This document shows, in pieces, positions 16,432-24,047 of a stretch of DNA of 64,000 bases. The notes under the pieces were generated by a model. That model saw only the letters and a list, made by a program, of their open reading frames with translations. It was not told the DNA's origin and made no database searches. A program made the translations under genes and the position numbers. How positions within the stretch are numbered: the stretch's first letter is position 1; every line of letters begins with the position of its first letter. Location: the NCBI GenBank assembly GCA_020632755.1, contig JACKEY010000005.1:186001-250000 (forward strand), in the 5' to 3' direction. The DNA is from Alphaproteobacteria bacterium (GTDB taxonomy: Bacteria > Myxococcota_A > UBA796 > UBA2385).

Positions 16432-17493
16432 TCACTCGATGGGCACGAGCTCGGTCCAGGCGCCGGTGACCACGTCCAGGGTCCAGGCGTCGCAGACGAA
16501 GTCGGGCACGTCTTCGCTGGCCGGGTCGCCGCAGGCCAGCACCAGGGTCCGGCCGTCGGGGGCGAGGTCGGTGACCATCGCGTCTCGCGGCAGGGGCGCT
16601 TCCCCGGGTGGCGGCAGGCCCACCCACGAAGACGTGGCGGCGTCGAAGCACCACAGGTCCTGGTCCGTGGCGTGCCCGCCCCACGCGAAGGGAGTGGGGC
16701 CGCTCAGGCCGCACGCCCCGTCGGGCGCCACGTAGAAGGCGTGGCTGGCCCGCTTGGGGGCGCCGTCGGTGAAGGACCACTGCACCCAGCTGTCGTCTGC
16801 CTCGCGGGACCACAGCCAGTCGACCCGGGTGTCCGTGGCGTCGTAGCCGGCGTGGTGCCACAGGCGCTGGTGCTCGACGTCCCAGGCCAGTCCGTGACGA
16901 TAGGCCGCACCGGGCCCCGCGCCCTCCTCGACCAGGGACCAGCCGGCGCCGTCGACCCAGCGCCAGGCATCGTCGCGGATCACGTCCGGGTCGTCGTCGT
17001 TGTGCTCTCCCCCGGACATCCACAGCGCCCCGTCGACCCAGGTGGCGGCGTGCTTCTTGCGCACCGAGGGACCCTCGTCGGCGACCTCCTCCCAGGCATC
17101 CGCGGCCAGGTCCCAGCGCCACAGCCGGGACAGGTCCTCGTAGCCGGGGCCCTCGCCTCCGAACACGACCAGCCCGTCGCTCCCGTCGGGCGTCGCGGTG
17201 CCGCGGAGCATCGGCAGCGGCGGCTCGGACAGCGGCTCCCAGGTCCCGGTGGCCACCTGCAGCCGCCAGGCGTCCTGCAGGATGCCGTCCGCATCTCCAC
17301 CCCCGACGACATAGAGCCACTCTCCGGCGCGGTCCAGGCCGCCCACGGCGCTGTAGCGCCCGGTCGGGGCCGTCGCTTCGTCCTTGCCCCCGGTGCAGCC
17401 GCCGGCCAGGACGAGCCCCAGCACCCCTGCCCGCCGCAGGCTGCGCCCCTCCGCTCGAGCCCCGATGCCCCGCTCCCTGTCGATGCCTGCCAT
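16432..17493 (-). CDS. Kelch-repeat lipoprotein
   Basis: 353 residues from the ATG at 17493, which has a strong AGGAGG five bases upstream. A lipoprotein signal ends VLAGGCTGG. The rest consists of kelch-type repeats: the diagnostic Gly-Gly followed by a Trp near the repeat end recurs (YVVGGGDAD, VVFGGEGPG, WMSGGEHND, each followed by W-x(6)-W), giving a beta-propeller. Such surface propellers usually bind proteins or glycans. It is divergent from the small HTTM-partner gene, only 57 bases away. Confidence 0.75.
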   Translation of the reverse strand: MAGIDRERGIGARAEGRSLRRAGVLGLVLAGGCTGGKDEATAPTGRYSAVGGLDRAGEWLYVVGGGDADGILQDAWRLQVATGTWEPLSEPPLPMLRGTATPDGSDGLVVFGGEGPGYEDLSRLWRWDLAADAWEEVADEGPSVRKKHAATWVDGALWMSGGEHNDDDPDVIRDDAWRWVDGAGWSLVEEGAGPGAAYRHGLAWDVEHQRLWHHAGYDATDTRVDWLWSREADDSWVQWSFTDGAPKRASHAFYVAPDGACGLSGPTPFAWGGHATDQDLWCFDAATSSWVGLPPPGEAPLPRDAMVTDLAPDGRTLVLACGDPASEDVPDFVCDAWTLDVVTGAWTELVPIE

Positions 17494-17550
17494 GCGCCGC
17501 CTCCTGGTCCGCCCGATGCCGGCGGGGCCCCAGGGTGGCACGGAGCCGCG

Positions 17551-18099
17551 GTGAGCGACGAGCGGCCGGTCGGCCCCGCCCGTCCCTCGCACGGGGCGGG
17601 GACCCCGCTGGTGCGGGGCTTGTTGTCCCTGTTCGTGGTCTGGCACCTGGTGTCGATGGGCGCCAGCCTGACCAAGAAGACGGCCCCCGGCGCGGCGGTG
17701 CGCATCGTCACCGGTCCCTATGAGAAGGCGCTCGGCATCTGGCAGTCGTGGGGCATGTTCGGCCCCAACCCGCCGCTGGGCACCAGCTGGCTGAAGGTCG
17801 ATGGGCTGCGCGACGACGGCAGCACCGTGGTCCTGGAGCCGCTGGTCGGCGAGAAGGACTTCGATCGCACCGACCTGACCTACAGCCGGGTCCAGAAGGT
17901 CGAGCGCAACATGTTCGACGCCAAGAAGCAGTCGCTGCGGGACGGCTTCGCCGCCTGGCACTGCCGGCGGGACCCCGGGCTGGTGACCGTCGTGATCCGC
18001 AAGGAACGCCACATGACCCCCAAGCCGGGCCAGCGGGAGACCCCCGGCGAGGTGCGCGACGTCGAGCTGTCCCGTCACGACTGCGCGGAGCTGCGGTGA
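17551..18099 (+). CDS. Small membrane protein partner of the HTTM protein (DUF5819-like)
   Basis: 182 residues from the GTG at 17551. One hydrophobic segment near residues 22-45 (GLLSLFVVWHLVSMGA) is followed by IWQSWGMFGPNPP. A W-H-x-x pattern before a WxxFxPNP motif is what I recall from DUF5819-type proteins coded beside HTTM proteins, so the match is tentative. The C-terminal half is charged and soluble (KVERNMFDAKKQ, RRDPG). The stop overlaps the start of the HTTM gene (GTGA), so the two are translationally coupled. Confidence 0.6.
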   Translation: MSDERPVGPARPSHGAGTPLVRGLLSLFVVWHLVSMGASLTKKTAPGAAVRIVTGPYEKALGIWQSWGMFGPNPPLGTSWLKVDGLRDDGSTVVLEPLVGEKDFDRTDLTYSRVQKVERNMFDAKKQSLRDGFAAWHCRRDPGLVTVVIRKERHMTPKPGQRETPGEVRDVELSRHDCAELR

Positions 18100-19031
18100 G
18101 CGGCCTCGACGCCAGCGACGGGGCGACCAGGAGCGGCGCGGCCCGGCTGGGGGCGCTGTGGAACCGGCTGTGGTTCGCGCCGGTGCCCGCGACGAGCGTC
18201 GCGGTGCTGCGCATCGGGCTCGGGCTGCTGCTGGTGCTGGACCAGCTGATGCTGTGGCCGCAGCTCGACGTGCTGTTCGACCCCCACGGCCCCGTGTCGG
18301 TGGCGGCAGCGGCGGGCGACCTGCCGGATCCGCGGTGGTCCTGGTACGACCTGGCCCCGGACATGGGGGCGGTGCGGGCGATGTGGGCCGCCGGGCTCGT
18401 CGTGTTCGTGCTGTTCACGGTCGGCGCGCAGGGCCGCCTGATGGGGCTCCTGGCCCTGGCCGTGCTGGTCGCCCAGTACCAGCGCGACCCCTTCTACCAG
18501 CATGGCGGGGACCGGGTGTTCCGCCTGGGCCTGATCTACCTGTCGCTCGTTCCCCACAGCCTGGCGCTGTCCGTGGACGCCTGGCGCCGCAAGCTGCCGT
18601 CCGGCCTGACGGTGCCCGTGCTGGCCCACCGCCTGATCCAGCTCCAGCTGGCCGTGATCTACATGCACAGCGGCTTCGTGAAGGCCCAGGGCCGCACCTG
18701 GGAGCAGGGCACGGCGCTGTACTACGCGATGTCCGACGGCCAGTACGCGCGCGCGCCGTGGATCCTGGAGCCCCTGCTGCGGAGCGAGCTGTTCGTCGGC
18801 TTCAGCCGCGTGGCGACCTGGGTCACCCTGGTCTGGGAGGCCGGCTTCGGGCTGCTGCTGTTCTGGAAGCCGACCCGGGTGCTGGCCATCGTCATCGGCG
18901 TGCTGGTGCACGGCGGCATCTTCTTCCAGCTCAACGTCGGCAGCTTCAGCCTGGTGATGCTGTGGTGCTACCTGAGCCTGCTGTCGCCGGACACGCTGGA
19001 CCGGCTCGCGCGGCGGGTCACGGGTCGCTGA
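18096..19031 (+). CDS. HTTM-domain membrane protein (vitamin K-dependent carboxylase-like)
   Basis: 311 residues from the GTG at 18096. Several transmembrane helices are clear (about 35-55, 88-105, 112-128, 145-160, 230-250, 255-290). RIGLGLLLVLDQL near the start, then YQRDPFYQHGGD, and QLAVIYMHSGFVK with W-QGTA are typical of HTTM proteins, the membrane part shared with vitamin K-dependent gamma-carboxylase. Bacterial HTTM proteins mostly lack a known reaction. The upstream partner overlaps by 4 bases. At the 3' end it overlaps by 14 bases the convergent HExxH lipoprotein gene. Confidence 0.82.
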   Translation: MSGLDASDGATRSGAARLGALWNRLWFAPVPATSVAVLRIGLGLLLVLDQLMLWPQLDVLFDPHGPVSVAAAAGDLPDPRWSWYDLAPDMGAVRAMWAAGLVVFVLFTVGAQGRLMGLLALAVLVAQYQRDPFYQHGGDRVFRLGLIYLSLVPHSLALSVDAWRRKLPSGLTVPVLAHRLIQLQLAVIYMHSGFVKAQGRTWEQGTALYYAMSDGQYARAPWILEPLLRSELFVGFSRVATWVTLVWEAGFGLLLFWKPTRVLAIVIGVLVHGGIFFQLNVGSFSLVMLWCYLSLLSPDTLDRLARRVTGR

Positions 19032-20466
19032 GCGGGGCCCCTTCGAGCCCGATGGCATAGGGCGTGAACGACGGCGCAGAGCCGAGCAGCGCGCCCTGCT
19101 CGGGCACGACGGCCCAGCCGGAGCCGGCCAGCAGCGCGCCGGCGTGGAGGTCCACCACCTGTGGGCAGGGGTCGGTCGGGGCGAGGAGCTCGCCGGTCTC
19201 GAGGTCGAGGGCGGCGAGGTAGCGGAGCCGCTGTCCGTCGAGGTCGTTGGTCTCGAGGAGGAGGGCCTGGAGCGACGTGCCGAGCAGCGGCGCCTGGGCC
19301 CGCACGCCGAGGTGCCAGGGCAGGGCGTGGTCGATCCACGCGCCGTCGTCCCGCCGCCAGGACAGGCCGGCGTCGGCCGAGGACAGGGCGACGTGCCCGC
19401 CGGCGAGGGTCAAGGACCGCACCGCGGTGCCGACGTGCTGCTGGGCGAGCGCGTAGGTCGGCACAGGCACCTCGAGGCTGGACGTGCGGCCGGTCGAGAG
19501 GTCGCAGCGCTCCAGGCCGCCTCCGCCCGGCAGGCGCCAGCCCTGGTCCCCGACGACCACACCGGACGCGGCGCAGGGCAGCGGCTCGCCGAGCGTCCCC
19601 GGGCCCAGCACCCGCAGCGCCCCGTCCAGGCGCAGCAGCGGTCCCGCGTCCCCGGGCACCAGCGACGCCGGGCACCACTCCGGGTCGGTGCAGGGCAGAT
19701 CCAGGGTCGCGACCCGGGTCCCGGTGGCCCAGTCGTGCCAGGTCAGGCGCGCGCCTCGGGCGCGGCCGTCGGGCGCCGGCTTCCAGAGGACGACGACGTG
19801 GTCCGGATCGGCGGCGACCTCGCCCTGGCGCCAGTCCGGCCCGGCGGTGGCCCGCCAGGGCGCGCCGACGGCCACCTGCAGGCTCGGGTCGTCCCACGCC
19901 AGCCGAGGCGCCCACGGGAAGATCGACTCCTGGATCCGCGCGAGCGCGGCGGGATCGTCGTCGGTCATGGGGTGGCCGCAGGCCGCGGCGGTCTGCCAGC
20001 GCAGGTGGTCCCGGGCGCCGTCCTCGCAGATCCGGGCGAAGGCCTCGGCGGTGCGCGTGGGACCGCCGTAGCCGGGGATGTCGGGGACCTCGTCGTCCGG
20101 GAACAGCTCGGCGTGGTCGTCACTCAGGCCGATGGTGTGGTCCACCGCGTGGCAGAGCTCGTGCGTGGTCACGCCCCAGGCGTCGTCGGCGAAGGGCGAG
20201 ATCTGCACGCGCTCGCCCGGCAACCGGTAGCTGCCCTCGACCCGGTAGGCCCCGCGGACCTCGTCCTCGATCCACACATCGTGCACGCAGACCTCGGCGA
20301 GGTCCGACCAGGCGGCCAGCTGGTCCAGGGCGCCGCGGGCGTCGTCGGCAGCCAGCTGGTGGCCGAGGTCGCCGGGCTGGGCCGAGGCGACCGGGATGTC
20401 GGCCCAGCGGCGGGTGCCGTCGCACTCGGGTCGGCAGGCGAGGAGGAGGAGCACGAGGACGGGCAC
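19018..20466 (-). CDS. Putative metallopeptidase-like lipoprotein (HExxH)
   Basis: 482 residues from the GTG at 20466, which gives a lipoprotein signal (VLLLLACRPEC). HELCHAVDH at 102-110 is an HExxH zinc motif, followed by a candidate third-ligand region (AEAFARICEDGARDH, about 140-155). The C-terminal 280 residues look like a beta-propeller made of W/G-rich strands. This suggests a zinc peptidase domain fused to a propeller, or a gluzincin-like scaffold. The stop overlaps the end of the HTTM gene. It is divergent from the 20.5-26.1 kb operon with a 74-base gap. Confidence 0.6.
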   Translation of the reverse strand: MPVLVLLLLACRPECDGTRRWADIPVASAQPGDLGHQLAADDARGALDQLAAWSDLAEVCVHDVWIEDEVRGAYRVEGSYRLPGERVQISPFADDAWGVTTHELCHAVDHTIGLSDDHAELFPDDEVPDIPGYGGPTRTAEAFARICEDGARDHLRWQTAAACGHPMTDDDPAALARIQESIFPWAPRLAWDDPSLQVAVGAPWRATAGPDWRQGEVAADPDHVVVLWKPAPDGRARGARLTWHDWATGTRVATLDLPCTDPEWCPASLVPGDAGPLLRLDGALRVLGPGTLGEPLPCAASGVVVGDQGWRLPGGGGLERCDLSTGRTSSLEVPVPTYALAQQHVGTAVRSLTLAGGHVALSSADAGLSWRRDDGAWIDHALPWHLGVRAQAPLLGTSLQALLLETNDLDGQRLRYLAALDLETGELLAPTDPCPQVVDLHAGALLAGSGWAVVPEQGALLGSAPSFTPYAIGLEGAPLSDP

Positions 20467-20540
20467 GCGGGCAGCGTACCCGGTCGGATCCTGTCCGCAC
20501 GCGCCGTTGCGGGGAGGGGGGTCCCGGTTACGGGCGCGCC

Positions 20541-21356
20541 GTGTCCGAGACCCCTCCCACACCTCCCTCTGCCGCCGACCTGGGCGCCGCTGTCCAGGCG
20601 CTGAAGGCCCGGGCGCGCGCGCTCGCCACCCTCGCCGAAGCGGGCACGGACGTCGCGGCCCTGCGCCGGGCCCGCTCCAGCCTCGACCGGACCCCCCCAG
20701 TGGACGACGGGCCGCTGGTCGCCCGGCTCGACGCCTGGCTGGCCCACGAAGCCGCCCACCGCCGGCCCACCCTGGCGCGGCAGCTGCGCCAGGCCGCCGA
20801 CGCCGGCGGGCCCGAGCTCGTCGTGCTGACCCGCGACCCCCTCGAGCTGCGCTTGCCGCCGCTGGGCGTGCTCGTGGACGTCGACGCCGATCGCGCCGAC
20901 CTGACCTTCGGCCGCGAGCTGCTCGCCCGCACCGGGGCCCGCGCCGACGAGATCCTGGCCGCCCGCGACGCCGCGCTCGCCGCCCTGCACGAGCACCCCT
21001 GGGACGCCGCCGACTTCCACCGCGCCCTGCGCACCGCCTGGCAGCGCCGCGGCGCCGACTGGGTGGAACTCGTCGACCTGCTGCCCGACCTGGTGCTGGC
21101 CCTGCAGTCCGACAGGTGGCGGCGCGACCCCTCGGCCCGCCTGTTCCGGCCCTACTCCCGGGCCCAGCTCTGCTACGACCTGTGGCGGCTGCGGCGCGAC
21201 CGGGCGCTGACGGTCGACGGCTGGCGCCTGTCGCTCGGCTCGGCCACCGGGGACTCGACCCGCGACAAGAAGCGTGTCTTCTGGCTCGAAGACGACCGCG
21301 GCCGTGGGCAGTACTTCCTGACCCTGCGCTTCGTCGCCGACGCGGAGCCGGCATGA
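20541..21356 (+). CDS. Unrecognised protein, first gene of the BrxD/Lhr-like operon
   Basis: 271 residues from the GTG at 20541. I do not recognise it. Residues 10-110 are helical and Ala/Leu/Arg-rich with coiled-coil character; VLVDVDADRADLTFGREL is a short beta segment; residues 140-271 have WELVDLLPDLVLAL-like helices, FRPYSRAQLCYDLWRLRRD, and a basic STRDKKRVFWLEDDRGRGQY end resembling a nucleic-acid or protein-binding winged fold. No signal peptide, membrane segment or catalytic motif is visible. The stop overlaps the next gene's ATG (ATGA), so it is translated with the two ATPases and the helicase and is probably an adaptor or sensor of that complex. Confidence 0.6.
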   Translation: MSETPPTPPSAADLGAAVQALKARARALATLAEAGTDVAALRRARSSLDRTPPVDDGPLVARLDAWLAHEAAHRRPTLARQLRQAADAGGPELVVLTRDPLELRLPPLGVLVDVDADRADLTFGRELLARTGARADEILAARDAALAALHEHPWDAADFHRALRTAWQRRGADWVELVDLLPDLVLALQSDRWRRDPSARLFRPYSRAQLCYDLWRLRRDRALTVDGWRLSLGSATGDSTRDKKRVFWLEDDRGRGQYFLTLRFVADAEPA

Positions 21357-22633
21357 GCGGCTCGCCTCCCGGTCCCAGCCCCGCCCTCGCCCGCCAGATC
21401 CTGCAGCGGGTCGGCGAGATCGGCCAGCCGCCCGAGGTCGGGGTCGAGTACCTCAACGTCGGAAACGAGAGCTTCCTGCGCGTGCTGGACCGCGAGTACC
21501 TCGAGCCCATCGCAGAGCTCGGCCGCGGCTCCTCCTTCAAGCTGGTCCAGGCCTACTTCGGCGGCGGAAAGACCCACTTCCTGATGTGCGTCCGCCAGCG
21601 GGCCTGGCGCCGCGGCTTCGCCAGCGCCGTGATCGGCCTGTCTCCGGACGAGTGCCCCTTCGACGACCCGCAGCGCATCTACCAGGCCGTCGCCCGCGAG
21701 CTGTCCTGGGCCCCGCGCGACCCCCTGGTGCCACCGGCCCGCGGCATCGAGCACGCCCTGCGCACGGCGATCGACGACCGGCGCGAGCAGCTGGGGGACG
21801 ACGAGCTGCGCGCCTGGGTCGACCGCGACCTGCGCCGGCTCACGGTCGACGCGCCCAGCTTCCGGGCGGCCGTGCGGGCCTTCGTCATCGCCGAGCTGGA
21901 CCAGGACTTCGACACCCAGGACCTGGTCGTGGCGTGGCTGCGCGGCGACCCGGTGGCCCCGACCGAGGTCCGTCACCTGGGCATCCGCGAGTCCCTGACC
22001 CGCACCAACGGCTTCCGCATGGTCCGCAGCCTGTGCCAGGTGCTGCAGGGCATGGGCTCGCCGGGGCTGCTGCTGTGCTTCGACGAGCTCGACCGCAACC
22101 TGTCCCTGCCGCCCCGCCGCCGCCGGGCCGTCGCCGACAACCTGCGCCAGCTCATCGACCTGTGCGGGCGCGAAGCCCTGCCCGGGCTGCTCTGCCTGTA
22201 TGCGGTGCCGCCCGAGTTCATGCGGCACGTCGTGACCGAGTACCCGGCGCTCCAGCAGCGGCTCGAGGGCCCCTCGGCCCTGTCCGAGCGCAGCCCGCAG
22301 GCCGCCGTCATCGACCTGGAGCGGCTGGACCTGGGCGCCGAAGAGCTGCTGGTCCGGATCGGCCTGCGGCTGCTCGAGCTGTACCGCGTCGGCCGCGACG
22401 CCGACCTGGACCCCGCCCTGCAGGAGCGCAACCTGCGCTCCCTGGCGGAAGAGGTGCTGGCGGGCAGCTTCGAGGTCGCGCACCGGCGGGCCTTCGTCAA
22501 GGCGGCGGTGGACCTGCTGCACCGGCAGAGCGCCGAGCAGCGGCCCGTCTCCCACGGCGAGCTGTCGGAGCTGGCCGGCCACGGCGGCGCCGTGGTCATG
22601 CTGCGGGGCGGGGATGGCTTCGACGAGTTCTGA
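21353..22633 (+). CDS. BrxD-like P-loop ATPase (DUF2791), copy 1
   Basis: 426 residues. The N-terminus matches DUF2791: LARQILQRVGEIGQPP, then GVEYLNVGNESFLRVLDREYLEPIA-type sequence. Walker A is YFGGGKTHF (about 68-76), with the KTH typical of BREX ATPases; Walker B is LLLCFDELDR (about 239-248). The C-terminal region has a helical lid (FVKAAVDLLHR). BrxD is an ATPase of type 2 BREX (Pgl) loci, where it pairs with the helicase BrxHI; its mechanism is not known. Here it overlaps its neighbours by 4 and 20 bases and lies upstream of a second DUF2791 gene and an Lhr-like helicase. Confidence 0.82.
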   Translation: MSGSPPGPSPALARQILQRVGEIGQPPEVGVEYLNVGNESFLRVLDREYLEPIAELGRGSSFKLVQAYFGGGKTHFLMCVRQRAWRRGFASAVIGLSPDECPFDDPQRIYQAVARELSWAPRDPLVPPARGIEHALRTAIDDRREQLGDDELRAWVDRDLRRLTVDAPSFRAAVRAFVIAELDQDFDTQDLVVAWLRGDPVAPTEVRHLGIRESLTRTNGFRMVRSLCQVLQGMGSPGLLLCFDELDRNLSLPPRRRRAVADNLRQLIDLCGREALPGLLCLYAVPPEFMRHVVTEYPALQQRLEGPSALSERSPQAAVIDLERLDLGAEELLVRIGLRLLELYRVGRDADLDPALQERNLRSLAEEVLAGSFEVAHRRAFVKAAVDLLHRQSAEQRPVSHGELSELAGHGGAVVMLRGGDGFDEF

Positions 22634-24047
22634 GTCGGGTCCGCCGGGCGACCGCGGGGACGAAGGCGGGGCGCTGGTCCAGGGCGCCACGGTCCGGCAC
22701 GACAAGCACGGCCAGGGCGTCGTGGCGAAGGTGTTGGACGGGGGGCGCAAGGCCATCGTCCGGTTCGACAGCCGCCCGGCCGTGCCGATGGTGGTGGCGG
22801 ACGCCGCCCTGCAGCGCATCGGCGCCTTGCCCGCGCCGGCGCCTCGCCCGGTCGCGCGGCCCGTGGTCTCCGCCGACGCCGCCCCGGACCGCCAGACCCT
22901 CGAGGCGCTGCGGCTCGGCGTCGTGCCGGCCCGCGGCCTGGATCGGCTGACGGTCGGGCGCCACGAAGAGCTCGCCCGCGTCGACGAGCTGGTCGACCGG
23001 GCCAGCGGCATGCTGGTGCTGTCGGGGGGCTACGGCACCGGGAAGACGCACATGATCGAGCTCGCCGCCTCGGCCGGCCGGCAGCGCGGCATGCTGGTCG
23101 CCCGGGCCACCTTCGATCCGGTGGAGGTGCCCCCCAGCCACCCGCTGCGGCTCTACGGCGCCCTGTGCCGCGACCTGTCCGGCGAAGACAGCGCTGCCAC
23201 CGGGCTCCGCCCCCTGCTCGAGGCGCTGGAGCCCACTCCCGAGCGCCTGACGGGGCCCCTGTCCCACCGCTGGCTCAGCCCGGCCCTGTTCGCCGTGCAC
23301 CACGCCCCCGAGCCCCTCGCCCAGGACGTGCTGGACTTCGTGTCGGGCCAGAACCACGCCGACCACCGCGAGCTGTCGCGGCTGCTGCGCCGGCAGGGCT
23401 TCCGGGGCCCCGACATGCTGGGGTTGCCCGACTACCGCACCTTCGGCCAGATCATGGCGCACCTGCTGGGCGGGGTGGCGGCCTGGGCGCGGGACGCCGG
23501 CCGCGGCGGGCTGCTCGTGCTGCTCGACGAGGCCGAGTACATCGACCGGCTGGGCGCCGTCAGCCGCGACATGGCCGAGAACGTGCTGCGCTTCCTGGCG
23601 ATGGCCGCCCTGCCGGCCGACCAGCTGGGCTTCCAGCCCGACGGCGTCTACCGCGGCGGCCAGGGCGCCCACCGCCGCATCCCGGTGCGCTACCGCGAGG
23701 ACCAGCCGCTGGCCGTGCTCTGCGCCTTCACGCCGAACCCCCAGGTCGATGGCGTGCTGGACCGCACCCTGGCCGATGCCCGGGCCCGCGTGGCCCTGGA
23801 CCCGGTCCGCCCCTCGCTGCTGCCCGTCCTGGCCGAGAAGGTCTACGGGCTGGTCAAGGCCGTGCACCCGCACCTGGACCCCGCGCCCGAGCACCGCCAG
23901 GCGGTGACCAGCGCGCTGGACCGCGCCTTCCGCGGGGGCCGCGTCGAGACGACCCGCCAGGCCGCCCGGCTGGTGGTCGAGTTCTGGGACCTGTACCGCC
24001 AGGACCCCAGCCGCGCCCTGCGTGCCCTGCAAGGGGCCGGCGGGTGA
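22614..24047 (+). CDS. BrxD-like P-loop ATPase (DUF2791), copy 2, with N-terminal SH3/Tudor-like module
   Basis: 477 residues from the ATG at 22614, overlapping the previous gene by 20 bases. Residues about 20-68 (VRHDKHGQGVV, then AIVRFDS) resemble the small SH3/Tudor barrel at the C-terminus of UvrD/PcrA and the CarD/Mfd RNA-polymerase-interaction fold. The ATPase part begins near 100: GLDRLTVGR, Walker A GGYGTGKTH (138-146), Walker B LLVLLDEAEYID (about 300-311), closely following DUF2791. Sequence identity to copy 1 looks low, so the two may form a hetero-oligomer. The stop overlaps the helicase start (GTGA). Confidence 0.82.
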   Translation: MASTSSESGPPGDRGDEGGALVQGATVRHDKHGQGVVAKVLDGGRKAIVRFDSRPAVPMVVADAALQRIGALPAPAPRPVARPVVSADAAPDRQTLEALRLGVVPARGLDRLTVGRHEELARVDELVDRASGMLVLSGGYGTGKTHMIELAASAGRQRGMLVARATFDPVEVPPSHPLRLYGALCRDLSGEDSAATGLRPLLEALEPTPERLTGPLSHRWLSPALFAVHHAPEPLAQDVLDFVSGQNHADHRELSRLLRRQGFRGPDMLGLPDYRTFGQIMAHLLGGVAAWARDAGRGGLLVLLDEAEYIDRLGAVSRDMAENVLRFLAMAALPADQLGFQPDGVYRGGQGAHRRIPVRYREDQPLAVLCAFTPNPQVDGVLDRTLADARARVALDPVRPSLLPVLAEKVYGLVKAVHPHLDPAPEHRQAVTSALDRAFRGGRVETTRQAARLVVEFWDLYRQDPSRALRALQGAGG

